DNA of 64,000 nucleotides from Beroe ovata (taxonomy: Eukaryota > Ctenophora > Nuda > Beroida > Beroidae). The stretch lies in the NCBI GenBank assembly GCA_946803715.1, contig CAMPET010000046.1:212052-276051 (forward strand). The letters are read 5' to 3'. How positions within the stretch are numbered: position 1 is the stretch's first letter; each line of letters starts with the position of its first letter. The notes beneath the pieces were generated by a model, which had not been told where the DNA came from, did not search any database, and saw only the letters and a list, made by a program, of their open reading frames with translations. This document shows, in pieces, positions 31,801-44,900 of the stretch. Position numbers and translations under genes: made by a program.

Positions 31801-33324
31801 GTCATCACCACTGCAACAACCCCCACCCTCCCCCCGCTACCACTCGTATGTGTACTCGGGTCGTTACACCTATCCTTATCACACTTTTCTATCGCACACC
31901 CGCCATTCGCCACTCCCATCCTGTCACATATCTCCGCTTGGAAACTCGTTGCCGACTCGCACGCAAACAGGCTCCGTGTGACGTCAGCATCAGTGTGAGT
32001 AGCTATCACGCAGACTGGGCGTGATTGTGTACACTCGGCCAGCGAGCATTTCTCTATCTGAACTGCAAAATCTCCGCTACCGTCATCCGTCATGACACGT
32101 GATATCTTGCCCGATGACTCCCTCATACAGTTGTCGTAACAAATCAGACCGTTCCCCTCTTCGGGCTCATACAGACTATCGCATTCTATCGGCAGGATAT
32201 CTGCATTGTGTTGAGTACATGTAACGATCATGTAGAATGTATCCGTTCCCTTGACAACATGATTCCGATCAATACACTCGAATACAAGCTCCGTTCCTAA
32301 AACAACACGATCCCCCGCTTTGAGTCCCACCGATTCCGATATGTAGGATGCCCGCGTACTATCGGGAATCACGCAGACATCGGAAATGCACTGCTCCGCG
32401 CTGGTAGAGCCCTGGAACAGGGTCGTTTTCCCCGCCGGGCACGAAGTACAGTCTGTGTTCGCGTTCGCGGACGAGAACGTGTTGTACGGGCATCGCTCGC
32501 AGGAGGTGGGCGTGGCGTGGGTCCCGGGACCGCACTGCAAACAGGCGGAATACTGCTCGTTATACACATGCCCTGGATCACAGCCGGCCGAGACCTCAGT
32601 CTGGGTATCCGCGTCATCGAATTCACTCTGATGTGATGAGGTGATGAGGGCCAGGATGAGGAGGAAAGCGAGGACGTGCATTTGGACCTGGGGAAATTTG
32701 TAGCTTCAATGTCATCGGGAAATTGAAAATATCGTACTTTTTCTTATTCCAAAGCACAATTTTAATTTGCGGTTTGGAATAAGCAAAATAAGATCATTAT
32801 TCTAGTCTAGCAAGTCAAAACTATTGAAAGAGTTGGTACATGGTCAAAACAAACAGGTCACATAGTTCACAGCAAGTAGGAAGAAGATTGCAGAAACACA
32901 AACAGAGCACACTATAACATGATTAAGTGATGATCCGTTCACATATTTTGATGACAACGATTAAGTTACGGAATACTAATTATGTTACTGAAAATATACT
33001 TAGAAGGGTGATGTTTCATGTAAGAAAACATTGAACATGGTACATTATCACACCACATGTACATTATACATACACATTACGTATTATACAATGTACATTA
33101 TGTACTCTCTATACAAAGCAATGTACATTGTATAGTGTATACAATTTGCACACTCTCCACACAATGCAATGTACACTGGATACACTCATGACGTCACGAC
33201 TTCCACTGTTTAGGTCAGACAGAGTGGAGCAGTCCCTGATAGCATCATCATGATGGCCGTCGCCTACCAGATGGATCCTGCGTCCATTGATGTCTCCAAA
33301 TTTTCCCGGAGTTACTCGCACTGA
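25849..33324 (+). CDS. BTB/POZ-BACK protein, serine-enriched-protein (gprs) type
   Basis: Exons: 25849 to about 25968 (an N at 25969 hides the donor), 26564-26620, 26718-26825, 27013-27103, 29869-29947, about 30379-30477 (N just before it), 30716-30797, 30933-31009, 31128-31259, 31422-31589, 33214-33324 (TGA). Phases agree from the second exon on. The BTB core reads LPELCDIIFLVGEDK and AVRAILAARSRVF, then FEPSVFKQLIEYLHTG. The BACK part contains VDTVCHMLSNADRYIQY-like sequence (here TDTVC), then FSILPKHVVQLI and FLDYIQFHKIP, and ends in AVAYQMDPASIDVSKF. These match my memory of insect serine-enriched proteins, a BTB-BACK family of poorly known function; a Cullin-3 adaptor role would be inference. 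The last intron contains a separate minus-strand gene, and the 2.77 kb fourth intron holds the satellite array. Confidence 0.82.
27249..29720. repeat. 545-bp tandem satellite with decayed and inverted copies, in a BTB-gene intron
   Basis: Unit starts (GGGAAGCAAACAG) fall at 27249, 27794 and 28339, exactly 545 bp apart, with a fourth decayed unit from about 28856. The first two units are nearly identical. A further inverted partial copy spans about 29470-29720. Each intact unit carries the same short minus-strand open frame (about 70 codons, containing REIVIWAW and VGEMIWWK), conserved because the DNA is, with no sign of selection visible. Confidence 0.9.
30647..30739. repeat. 47-bp tandem duplication including a splice acceptor
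   Basis: Two copies, 30647-30693 and 30694-30739, each contain CTCCCATTAG followed by CCTAGGACTCTATTG. The second acceptor (30715/30716) gives the exon that fits the BTB-BACK reading frame. Using the first would run into an in-frame TAG at the start of the second copy. Confidence 0.85.
31773..32681 (-). CDS. Cysteine-rich GPI-anchored surface protein (GCC2/GCC3-like plus Ly6/uPAR-like), nested gene
   Basis: Single exon, 302 residues. A signal peptide (LAFLLILALITSSHQS) comes first. Residues about 33-100 form ephrin-receptor/TNFR-like GCC2/GCC3 repeats (CLQCGPGTHATPTSCERCP, then DCTSCPAGKTT). A middle segment follows with paired cysteines. The C-terminal third begins LICYDNC and ends CDKDRCND, the opening and closing pattern of Ly6/uPAR three-finger domains. 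A Ser/Gly stretch and hydrophobic tail (VGVVAVVMTAVLVWVVF) then give a likely GPI signal. The gene sits in the last intron of the BTB gene on the opposite strand. A YAG acceptor lies 6 nt before the ATG, so an upstream leader exon is possible. Ligand and function are unknown. Confidence 0.75.
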   Translation of the reverse strand: MHVLAFLLILALITSSHQSEFDDADTQTEVSAGCDPGHVYNEQYSACLQCGPGTHATPTSCERCPYNTFSSANANTDCTSCPAGKTTLFQGSTSAEQCISDVCVIPDSTRASYISESVGLKAGDRVVLGTELVFECIDRNHVVKGTDTFYMIVTCTQHNADILPIECDSLYEPEEGNGLICYDNCMRESSGKISRVMTDDGSGDFAVQIEKCSLAECTQSRPVCVIATHTDADVTRSLFACESATSFQAEICDRMGVANGGCAIEKCDKDRCNDPSTHTSGSGGRVGVVAVVMTAVLVWVVF

Positions 33325-33996
33325 TTGGTTGTCACGTGATTAATCACGTGATCAATAAGATCACCATAGAAACAAACCTGTGACATGTTTAGCTGTACTG
33401 CCATTCATAGCTGACCCTTTCATTTAGCTCTTTATGTGTGTGAATTAGGTACTTCCTCTCAATCCTTCACAACTTGTATCGACTGTCGGGTTTCCTCCGA
33501 CTCTTTTTCCACTCAATATGATTGCTCCAATAGCACCAAACCCTTGATCCAAGGTCAACTTTTCTACGGGTTATTCCATGTCTTTTGCTGAGCTATCTGC
33601 TTGCTTATTGTTTTGTTCATTATCAATCTGCTAATTGAATCATTTTGTTTATTCCGCTGCTTATTTTAAAGTCAGAATTCATTGCTTTTATTGTTTATTT
33701 TCATTTTTCATTTTCTTGAGAATGACATTTCATTTCTGTCAACTAATCGTGATATATTCCGCTGTGCTGTTAGTGTTGTTAATATTTAAAACCGTTTGTT
33801 AAGTGTAAACTGACATTTTTTTTGAACCGCCACTAATCAATTGTTTTATTTGAGGTCCTTAGTCAATCTCCTTTAGTACAGAATTTTCCTTTCAAACAAT
33901 AACCCGAGAGGCGAGACTAAATGAACCTTTGGCAGCATATCATACTTAGAAGTGTAGAAAACACATGCAATTCTGGAAAGGGCTCCCTATTATCCT
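33325..33996. other. 3' flank of the BTB gene; no gene seen
   Basis: A+T-rich sequence between the BTB stop codon and the transposon-like element. Contains CACGTGATTAATCACGTG, a near-perfect palindrome at about 33335-33352. Nothing else recognised. Confidence 0.5.
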
Positions 33997-36698
33997 GGGG
34001 GGGGGGCCAACGCCATTTTAGGCCACAAACACATCCGAAATCGCAAAATGGCCCTAGAATCTGTGGCCCTAAATGGCCTTTTATGGCCCTCAAATTCATG
34101 AAATTTTTGCAGTTCACTCAAAAGTGATTATTGCTGATTAAGCATTGACACGTCGATAAAACTCTTGAAATATGTTGATTTAGAGGCACTTTTAGGGCGT
34201 ATAACTGCTTATCACGTGTGTGAATTATGGAAAAGATGACTTTTTGGTGACGTGCCTATAGTTATACTGGGTCATTGCATCAGTTACCAGTGACCGCCCT
34301 TGCAGACCTCTGCTCTGTTCATGCACCATTCTGGCAGCGAGTTGTTGTTCACTGCTCTGTGTTCTGCAGACTGCCGTCGTCGGATTGTCTGGAATTCCAC
34401 TTATCTGTGTTCAAACTGGTCAAGGTCCGCTATGGGCGGCAAATTGCTAGGTAGGTACCTATTTTCTTAGTTCCAAATCCATAGTTTAGGGCCGATAGCA
34501 TTAGCAGGTAGAATTGGACGTACAGGGCTGATTGTGCTGACTAATGTACCTTGTAATGATAGTAACCTTATCTTTATAAGGTTTTTGAGTGCCTTCACTA
34601 TATGTTGCTGTACACATTTTAACATCATTCTAACGGTGGCCATGGAGTATTTGTCTCATTTGGACATATCTTTCCCGCCTAATTTATCTTTACTAGAAGC
34701 TTGATCATCAACTTGAGGCTAACAACAGATGACTCGGATGAAGCTTCGCTGAACTTTTTTAAAGGTTTGCCATTAGGAATAGGACTGGGCTTCAAAGAGG
34801 TCAACAACTTTTGAGTCGAAAAGGCACGATGGATTAGTTAAGGGTGAGAATGACAGATCACAAAACTAAGGGATACGTCGAAGATGGTGCCATCGACCAA
34901 TATAGTCAAGGAAGTTGGAAACCATCCAATGAATACTACTTATAGGGGGTGGACCGGAAGGGTCCACACAGTCACACCAGGGCAAATTGGGAGCAGGAAC
35001 CTCTTTTCGTGACGATCGTATAATAAAGTGGTTCAGGGTGTCTCACTTCACCAGTCCCGGAACAGTTGTAGGTGTCCAACTATTTCGCTCTAGTGCTGCT
35101 CAGAGCTTGCCACTTCGTGAGGAAGTGAGAGACTGTCCATCTTCACCGGGGCAGAGTGGGCAGGTTGTGGGGATTGCTGAATTCTGCTTCTTGAGGTGGG
35201 CGGTCGTAGTTAAGAACGGCCTATGAGGAGCTTCGCGGCCACTCTGATGTCCTTTCTGCTTATGGAGCGAAGCTCTTTCTCAAATTTGTCTCTCCACATC
35301 ATGTCAAGCATTCTAGGAGATGATAGTTTGTAAGAGTTCTTCTTCTGATTGCGCCATTGTTCTTGTTTGCTGACCCAGCCTATGTTAATGAGTAAACTGC
35401 TCGTTTCCCTGACTGTGTAGGCATCCAATTGAGGGCTATATGGTTGGTCCCTCCTAGCGTATTATGGGCCTCTACAGCAATACTTTTTTGATTATTGTGG
35501 GGTTGATTGCCTTGATGACTGATGAGCTCCAATGAATACTCTGTTCAATGTGAAGTGACCACGATCTATTGCTTAAGACAAGGATTCCTAGGACTCTAGC
35601 GGTCATTGTCGCACCACTGACGCCCCCTTTCCGCCCCCAAAATGCCCCTTTTTGCCTCCAAAGTGCCCATTTTCGCCTCGGAATGCCCCTCTCGCCCCGG
35701 AATGCCCCTTTTTGTGCGCTGGACAATGTCCGGTGCGTGCCCCGAGGGCCCCTTTTGTGCTTTCTGTGTGCCCCCGTTGTAAACTTTTTCCGCCTCCTCT
35801 GTGCCCCTTTTGTGCCTCATTATGCCTCTTCTTTCCTGTCAAGTTCCCAAATTGCCCCCATTGTGCACCCTTAATCGAACTCTTCTCGCAAGCGGCACAA
35901 GGTCATTGGGGGCAATTTGGGAACACTGTACGCAAAAGGGCACAGTGGGGGCTAAAAAGGTAGCGCACTTGGGGCACACGCTGGGCATAAAGGGGGCACA
36001 AAAGGTGTTAAAGTGATACGTGGTGCTCCGGTTGGCAAATTTTGCGTTTAGTGTTTGATTCCCTGCCATGCCCACAGAGCTTAGGGTAAAGAAACCTAAG
36101 TGTCTCAACTGAACGAAGCCAATTGTACAAGAAACTGTGAGGGAGGGTTAATTGAGGAGTTGCTCTTCTTCAGTTCCTCTAGGGGTCTCTATAGTTGTTG
36201 AATGTTGACCACCTGCTAATGCTATTAACCGCGTCTTCCTAGCGTATGCCGTTTTTAGTTTTTACGTCTTCAGTTCACTCAATAAAACACTAACATACCA
36301 TGCGGGGGGACTATAAGAGACCCCCTCTCACTCTCTTACTCTCATATATAGTCTATTTTGATATTGCTGCAAGTTGACATAGCAGTCAAATTTGATTGTA
36401 TAAGGTAGTGTTGTAAAGTTTGAAACTGAAAATTTTGATGAGCAGCCGGTTTTTGTGGCTCTTGACCACTTTTAATCACTCCTTAAGCACCCCATAATGA
36501 TCATCATGAATGTCAGACCTTAGAAAAGTCTCAATTTTAATTATATGCATCATTTCCAGTCGAACAAAGAGGGTTTCTGTTGGAAAATTCGATGTTAAAT
36601 CTAGGGCCATTTAGGGCCATGGAACACATCCAAAAAGGCAAAATGGCCCTAAAAACGTATGGCCCTATATGGCCTAAAATGGCGTTGGCCCCCCCCCC
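33997..36698. mobile_element. 2.7 kb DNA-transposon-like element with G-run terminal inverted repeats
   Basis: Both ends start with ten Gs then CCAACGCCATTTTAGGCC (left end at 33997, right end inverted at 36698). The similarity continues inward with repeated GGCCCTAAATGGCC words. Flanking copies of TATCCT (33991-33996 and 36699-36704; TATCCTG if one end G is counted in the duplication) look like a target-site duplication of 6-7 bp. No full-length transposase frame remains. The interior holds a decayed LINE fragment (35020-35430) and a C-rich, GCCCCTTTT-repeated tract (35620-35880) whose proline-rich ORFs are artefacts. Superfamily not assigned. Confidence 0.75.
35020..35428 (-). pseudogene. 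Decayed non-LTR retrotransposon fragment (3' end of an RT-type ORF)
   Basis: Minus-strand frames read ELRSISRKDIRVAAKLLIGR, then after a frameshift HLKKQNSAIPTTCPLCPGED, then after another shift SHFLTKWQAL. The order LLxGR-HLKK-CPLC-HFL resembles the tail of LINE ORF2 proteins downstream of the reverse transcriptase. At least two frameshifts and internal stops make it dead. Confidence 0.5.
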
Positions 36699-36704
36699 TA
36701 TCCT

Positions 36705-37536
36705 GTAGCAGTTTGCAGCTGAATCTCAGTGAAACATCAAAGCGAAATCCCTCTGACCATTAGTCAACTTTGCAATTTGTGTGTGTGTCCCTGTGTGTTC
36801 GTATGTGTGTTTGTGTGTGCCGGTGTGTTTGTATGTGTCTGTGCGTCGGTGTTAGTGAAAACTTAGCATATATTTGCATATGATCTAGGTTTTGGGCTTA
36901 TGACTAGTGCAGAGAGGTTACTCTCTCCATCTCTCGAGGTTTTCCGCCACACATGATATTTTCGGAATAAAATCTGGTTTTATAAAAGGCCCAAACGGGG
37001 TGCCCTCTTCGCTTCCACTCTACTTTATCATACCACATACACGCAAGAGCGGTTATCTGATATATATGAACACCATGATTTTTGTATTATCCCCTCTCCC
37101 TGACCATTATCATCATCAATAACCACCATGATCAATGAACTCGTGTAACCCCCTTCTTTCATCATGAGTCTAGAATAAGCGTCTATTCCTAGACTGATCA
37201 CGTGATCACCATATTTGGGCACGTGATACTGACACGTGATCGTGAGGAAACGTTCCACGTGCCAAGTCTGTTAATAACGTGTTATTGAGTGAGACGAAGA
37301 CCCAAGCAGTAATAACACTCTGGGATTAGACGTTTAGTGGGTGTTTTGATTTGGAAAGAACCGTAATTTTGCATCTTTGATATCCACGGTTGACATTTTC
37401 TCTTGCATATCTTACCAGTACTACTCGAAATACCTCGAGGATAGGGGCTCATTTCAAATTTATTTTTTCGTCAACAAAGTTTCCAATACCAATCTCAAGA
37501 AGATCTCTTGACAAGCCTATTGCACGGGGAAGTATC
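36705..37536. other. Upstream region of the DEG/ENaC gene
   Basis: Holds a degenerate GT-rich tract (about 36778-36855) and repeated CACGTGAT palindromic words (37198-37245). No TATA box was found close to the start codon. Confidence 0.5.
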
Positions 37537-38818
37537 ATGGAGGGTCCAGAGGAAGAAAAGTCATCGTTCAGAGCGGGACTAGCCGGTGAGTTTAATAGCG
37601 AGCTGCAGCTGGTGGATAAGTAGTCCCAACCCGCTGTCCAGGTTGTGCTATCCCGCTGTCTAGCTGGTTGTGCTATCCCGCTGTCCAGGTTGTGCTATCC
37701 CGCTGTCTAGCTGGTTGTGCTATCCCGCTGTCTAGGTNTGTGCCATCCCGCTGTCTAGCTGGTTGTGCCATCCCGCTGTCTAGCTGGTTGTGCTATCCCG
37801 CTGTCTAGGTAGTCCACACCTGCTGTCTGGGTATTCCTTCCTCAGTGCTTAGATAGTCCTGCTGTCAAGCTAGTTCGTATCCCCTACTGAGGTAATATAC
37901 TCTTGTGTAATGTGTAGTACTACACAATGTGTACGTTGCCTGGGCTGCGGTTCTGGAGGATTGCCCGTGCCCCGTTTTACACTTGTACCACTACCAGGCC
38001 TTGCGTTCTTAAATTGGTCCACTTAACAACTGGTCCCTTCTTTCAGTTGAATATAGGGTTTTAGGCATTACTATTGCTCCTTCCATGAGGTAAATTTCTC
38101 TTTTAGGTTTTCCTCGTGGTTATGCACAGCAGCTCTTTTTCATTTTTCATTGTAATCCCGTTCTCGATTGAAGTTCAGCTTAACTTGCAGTCAATGGCTT
38201 GTTTGTCACATTACTAACGTCATTATTAGAAAATACAGTGGATTTCTTGTCCATCCTCATTGTGCCATTATTATAGCGGGTACAGCCAATCAGCACTCAA
38301 AACATGCAATAGCAAGTGACCATGTTATTATAACGATGTCGGGGCACACAAATGATCATTGAAGCTGATTATAAGAGCTATCCAATTTTAGATGGCAGCT
38401 TTGCTCGGGTTTACTATCACTATGTTTTAAGCAGAGGTTTTCTGTTTTTGCTTTGATAGTGGTCGAGTTTCATCTCTCTGGTAGCCCTATCCTGATTCCA
38501 AATTCAAAACTGTTTCCAGCTGTATCTATAGCACACCGTATTTAACACACCTTCGTTCTGCTTCGTTTGGGATGAAATTTATTATTTTAAGAGAATGGTC
38601 CATTCCGATCCTTCGTTTCCTAAAATTGTAGTTGGTGAATGGATTTAGCTTCTGCGACTGACATCTGAGCAAAACCGGCAGATAAGCATGAAAAGATGTC
38701 TGCGTTTGTGTGTGTGTTGTGTGTGTCTGTGTGTGTGTGTTATTCCGTTTCTATTGTTCTTCGGGAGCAAATCCAGATATATGGGATCAATAAGATGTGG
38801 TATAATCCAGACACGTGA

Positions 38819-38863
<45 letters not shown>

Positions 38864-38873
38864 CGCAAGACCN

Positions 38874-38911
<38 letters not shown>

Positions 38912-41900
38912 TTCGTGTTGATCATTGGTTGGACCATCTACGATTTAATAATAGCATTCATATTTAGGCATGTTTTTCTATCATCTTACATCTATCATGA
39001 TATAGATAGTATGGTTTTATGTAGGATCATTTAGGAGACGCATAAGGATGGTTTACGCTATTGCTGATTATAATTCTTGGGCACCAGTTTTTGCATTTAC
39101 CGACATAGATGGATAATCAATAATGGATATGTATCATGAGGGGTGCAGCCACAAACTGTTTGTGAAGGAAAGGGAGTTAACTACCAATGAAAGGGGGGTT
39201 ATCTACCAATCAAAGGGGGGTAATCAGTAATCAGTAATCGGCATATGCCAAAATTCGATTGATGGGGCGCGATGGATCAAATCGCAGCAGGAAATGGTGG
39301 ATCACCTCCCTTAGCTTACTCCACCCTCTTAACTGTCTACATGCCACTGATCCTCACTTGATCAGCCCAGAACCAAACCAGGACTCATCATGGAAATGTA
39401 AGTGACTGTGAATTGCACGTGCTGAATCGGATATCATACATTATCACACTTGATATAAATGCTGCACTGGTGATGATCGTGAAGTAGCAATTACCATGAA
39501 CTTGGTGATATGCAAGGAGATGGATCACCGTTTATAAAATCGTTATGCCCTGAAAATAATATCCGGCCTCATCTGGTCCTACACGAACATACACGATCAT
39601 TGAACATTGATCACACCTATGATAAGTATAAACACAGGGTACGTGATCTGACTTGCTTTGTCCCACCGCCGGCAGCCCTACTTGCTTCATAGCCTCTGAA
39701 AATCGGTTCTTTGAGCACATGCAATCCGGTCATTAGCTGTTTTGTTCGATTATCTAATTTTTCAAGATATGTCAAGACAGCTATTATTGAGAATTCGAGT
39801 TTTGCCGACGTTTTTTTCGAGCCTTTCTTATCAAACTGTCGTCTACTCTGAAATTTTGGTGAAATGGCTACGGAAAAACGAGAGGAGGGTCAGTGAAAAT
39901 GTTCGATTTGGTATCATCTATATGTAAAATGTACTTATATCAGTTTTTGACACAAGCGGTGTCAATGTTTCAGGTGCTGTTGAGAGTATTGCCGAGTTCT
40001 CACAGGAAACAACCGCTCATGGTGTCAAGTTCTTCTTCCAGGTAACAGTTGTATTCCACTCATGTCTCATGACCAAGGCAGTTCATGCCCAATGGGTAAT
40101 CCTTTCATTCATCATTGAATGAACACCTGAAAACAACCTTCTCTTGGGGCAACCTATAACTTGAAAAGTTGCTATTGCAATTTCCCAACATTTGACCGGA
40201 ACTCCACCTTCATTCACCACATCGTGTACAGGGGAAGAAGCTGTCTCGCATCGCATTTGTGATAGCTTGGCTCGCTGCCATTGTGTACACGTTCTACACG
40301 TGTTACAGGGGCATTGTAGACTATCAGTCTAGACCGACTGGGACCAAGTTCGAGGTGAGAGAGGGCAGATTTAGGCTTAGGTTTAGGCTTTAGGCTTTAG
40401 GACGCAAGGATCACTATCAGTGTTAAGATTGAGTTTAGAAAAGATCGCACTTTCTGGCACAAATAATTAATTCAATACTATCGACTAAAAAATTCACTAC
40501 TTCAGATTATAACGGAAGATTATGTGAATGTTACCTTTCCAACTATCACTCTGTGTAACGTGAATCCTGTGGAAAACGATTACATCGAAAGTGTAGAGGG
40601 CTTGGGGTAAGTGATATGAGAGTTGTTCTCCGCTATTATACCCTTGGAAATTCCCTACCAACAAGTGGTCCGACATTTTGGTCGGCACTCAACGTCTCGT
40701 CGTCCACTTCCCGTAATTTTGGATCCAAAACGTCTTGTAACCGAATGCCCCACATTCCGTTCCCATACTTGACCCTGCGGGCTGCGTTTCCGTGTCAATA
40801 ACGCGAATCACACGCTGGTCAGGTGACCTCATTTCCTAGTTGACACGTGACCCATATCGGCATATCATGGCGACGCCTCAATACCGCGTCTAGCCTAGGG
40901 GACACCTCTTATCAGGTGTCACGTGGTAAGGAGCAGCAGCCTCATTACCGTGCAATTAGCACCCTGATAGGACCTCATTAGTCACAACACCCCTCAACTA
41001 ATGATGCAATTGATGGGGTTGGGTAGGCTTGGCAAAATGGTATAAATACCGAATCTTTCGAAATTTACTCATCAAAAAACGTTTTCTTTCTCTTCATATT
41101 CCAACTTCTGACAACATGAAAACGACCACATCGTTCACGGACACGTACAACCTCGTCGACCACATCGGAGTCGGAGGTTACGGCTCAGTTTGGACATGCC
41201 GTCACCGCGTTACCGGTGATATGTTCGCTGTAAAGATTGTTCCCGATCGTAAGTGTTTCCGGAAGACGCGCTGCTGCAGGAGCAAGGAGCTCATTCCTGA
41301 AGAAGTGGCACTCTGGCGGCCCCTCTCCCACTCTGGAATTGTTGCCCTCAAGGATGTATTCCACGACGCCACGGGAAGCTACTGGATGTACGTCATGGAG
41401 TATGACGCTAACTACCGTGATCTCTTCAACTTCATCGACAAGAACGGGAGTTTTACCTCCGCTGCCGCGTCTCACATAACCCGGCAAGTGGTGGAGGTTG
41501 TCAACTACCTCCTGGCGGCCGGTGTGGATCATCGTGATATCAAGGACGAGAACATCCTGATAAACCCGACCGATAACTCCGTCAAACTGCTGGATTTCGG
41601 GTCGGCAAGCTCGTACTCCGCCGAGCAGGGCGCATATCTGAGTTATCAGGGTACCGACGTGTACCTACCCCCTGAGTACTACGTGACCCGTCAGTACGAG
41701 GCTGGACCGGCGACTGTGTGGGCTATCGGGTGTCTCGTTCATTGTCTCGTGGCGGGAGATAGTCCATTTGATGACAAGAGTGAGATTGCTAAGTATGTCA
41801 GACTCCAGTGGCTGGATGAAGGTGATGACTTGGCTAAGGACTTCGTGGATCAGTGTATGCAGAGAGACCCCGCCAAGAGACCCAGTGTCCATGAACTTTT

Positions 41901-44900
41901 GAGTCACCCGTGGTTCAATGAGCCGGAAACCAACCCAACCAGTTAGATCATCAGTTGCAACTTACCGATTTTATTATGTTCTATTCATTTGAATTGGGTT
42001 TGATTTTATGTACATTTATCTTTTTTAATTTATTAATTGACCTCGGCGTATCAATAGTGAATACCTCCGCAATAACTGACGCGCAGCTACTGAACTCGAA
42101 AAATCAATTGAAATGTGATTTAGATTAGGCTATCAACTTCTGTGACAGAGTGGTCTGTACGGCACCCCACGGTTTCGATTCCTTGTTTAACATGCCGTAC
42201 AGCAAGGATCTCCACCGTGTTCGCCAGGCTAGGCACATAACCACTCTGTCTTGACCAAAGTCGATTTTACACAGACTATATTTCAGTGACATTTGGGATC
42301 TACTCTCGGAGGTAGGGAACGACAAATATCACGACAACTCGGTTGAAGCTGACGACTCCAGTGTAACCGATAGACTGGAGCAATTCAAGGGTTGATATAT
42401 GCCAACAAAGATTGATGAAAATTATCATGATTCCATGGAATTTTGATCCTTATTACAAACAAGATGTCCTGATAAAAATATTTCTCTTACCGGTTGCTAC
42501 CAGTACCAATCGAAAGGGTTTCTATCCTATACTCCCCTAGATCTGCCTGTGATGAAGATGACCTACGCTGATATCCTCAAGAATGGGGGACCTGCAGATG
42601 ACGCAATCTTGGCGTGTAAGATTGGTGAGGACGACTGCTCCAGTCATCCGTTACTGAAAGATCATAAAGTTTTCAGCAGGGTAAGAGAAGCGACATAGAA
42701 TTTGATGTGGATTGTTGCAATTGGCACTGCATTAACAGGGAAGCCAGATGGGTCATGAATTTGATCAATTGACCGATCGTGGAATCGAGAATCGAGAAAT
42801 CAATACCCAGTACCCACAGCAAAAATTAAAAGGATTCGATTTTTTAATGAGCAGACGGTCGGTATTGTTTCAAAGCATTGTTTCCTCAATCGTCATTCAT
42901 GCTTTCTACTACAGGAGGTAACAAACGCTGGCAACTGTTTCAAGATCAATGCCGAGGGCTTACTCAAAGTATCGATTCCTGGATCTCTCGGGGCAATGAC
43001 CCTCCTCATCAACACTCGCTCAACCCAATACCGATCTGTAAGTTGAAGAAAAGGTTTTAGATTCTACTGAGACCAGTCACCTTGACCACAAAAAAAGAAT
43101 TAGAAGTCGCGATAAAATATCAATTCATGGCGTACATCCGTCGTTGCAGTTATGGTCCCTATGGTCCTGCAAATAACGTTGAAATCATAGAAAAGTGATA
43201 TCATCAACTTATGTGGTAAACCCGGCTCTCTTTCCGCAGGGTAATCTAGCTGAACCGAGCGAAGGGTATAAGATCAGTTTTCACGATCATTTGTCCGATG
43301 GACAAGTTCAGAATAGAGGATTTGTGCTGTCACCTGGGTTTATGTACACCATACAACTCAGCAACAAACTGGTAACGTCGGCTCATGATGATGCCTTTCC
43401 GAATCCCAATTGCAATACAGCGTCCACAATACATTTACGATTAAATATTACGGCCATTCTTTGCTTATCGGACATTGCCTCATGTGAATTACCTGCATTT
43501 CGTTCACAGACAAAGATGTTGCCGATTCCGTACGGATTGGAGGATTGCGTGACCAGCAGCTCAGATCCGAAGTACAGGAGAAATGTGTGTCAGAATGAGT
43601 GTATCGCTAAGTACGTGCAGAAAAAGTGTGGGTGTGTCACTTATCCAAATCCAGGTTAGACTTAGTGGTCATGCAGAGCGTTCTACACATTTCGTACACC
43701 GATCTTTTTTAATGTTGGTGATACTTTTTTAGGTTTCTATTTCGACTTGAAAACGCCTTTTTCAACCGTTTCCGACAAATTACGGTTCCTTGAACCGGTT
43801 TTTTAGAATACCCTCAACAACATTATTATTTTCGCTAATATCATACTCGTACTACTCGTAGGAATTGAAGATGGTGAGCTATGCACGATTGAACAGCTGT
43901 TTGCTTGTGGGATGCAGACATACAATTCTATTTGTAAGTAGCCATAACCCAGAAGTCAAAATATCACGTCAACTTGACGTCCTGCAATTGAATTTGAGTT
44001 TTAACCTCGTTGTATACTTCGACTTCGTTATACACGAATTTCCCATGCAGCTCGCAGCATGAATATTCGATCCGAAGAATGTGGTCACTGTTTGGGAAGT
44101 TGTGAATTTGAAACATACGATCACACTGTATCTTCTTCAGTGATTTCAAATAAGTTCATCGAGGTATGATCTTAAACGCAAGGAAATATTTTCATTTGCT
44201 CGGCGAATCACTGGTTTTATTTTGGAAATTTGAAAAATCGATGACCTTCATGAAATTTCAATCTGTGTTTTATGCCGTGTTGTTCACATTGCCATGTTAT
44301 TGATTCATTTACGATTCAGTTGATGATGTCTGTCGCTGCCAGCACTCAGGAAGGAGTGGATGAAGAAGCTGCGGAGAAATCGCCAACATGCTCTTTCGCA
44401 TTTAGGAAAAGTAATTTACTAATTGTAATCTAATTCTATAGTTCTTATTCCGATGATTTGATGACCACTGACAGTGACAAAATAGTGATTAAATAGTACT
44501 ATAAGATAGTACACTTTGACTTATGTGAAAACCTGGGAACTTGACGGGGAAAAGTAAAAAATGACATGATGAATGATGATGCATCCGATACATAATCAAT
44601 AATGATGTTGATGCATTACAATTATTTCAGTTTGTGAAAAACTACTCGCAAACACATTGGAAAGGCTCAAGACAAATCGCGTTAAGGAAAACATTCTTTT
44701 CCTCAAGATAGTGTTTCCTGTCATAGAAAGACAGACGATCAACCAAGTGGTGGCTTACGGGTTAAGTAACCTGCTGGGTGAGTGATCAGTAATCAGAGAA
44801 GCTTCTTGTTGAGGTTGCGCTGCTTAACTTTGATAATGATGCCGAAATAATTGACCAGACTTCTTCCGTCATCTTCACTTGGTGACAATGGAGTGGTGGC

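Noticed and set aside
35569-36016. Proline/cysteine-rich ORFs about 100 codons long on both strands
   Set aside because: Encoded by a C-rich GCCCCTTTT-type repeated tract inside a transposon-like element; open in several frames at once.
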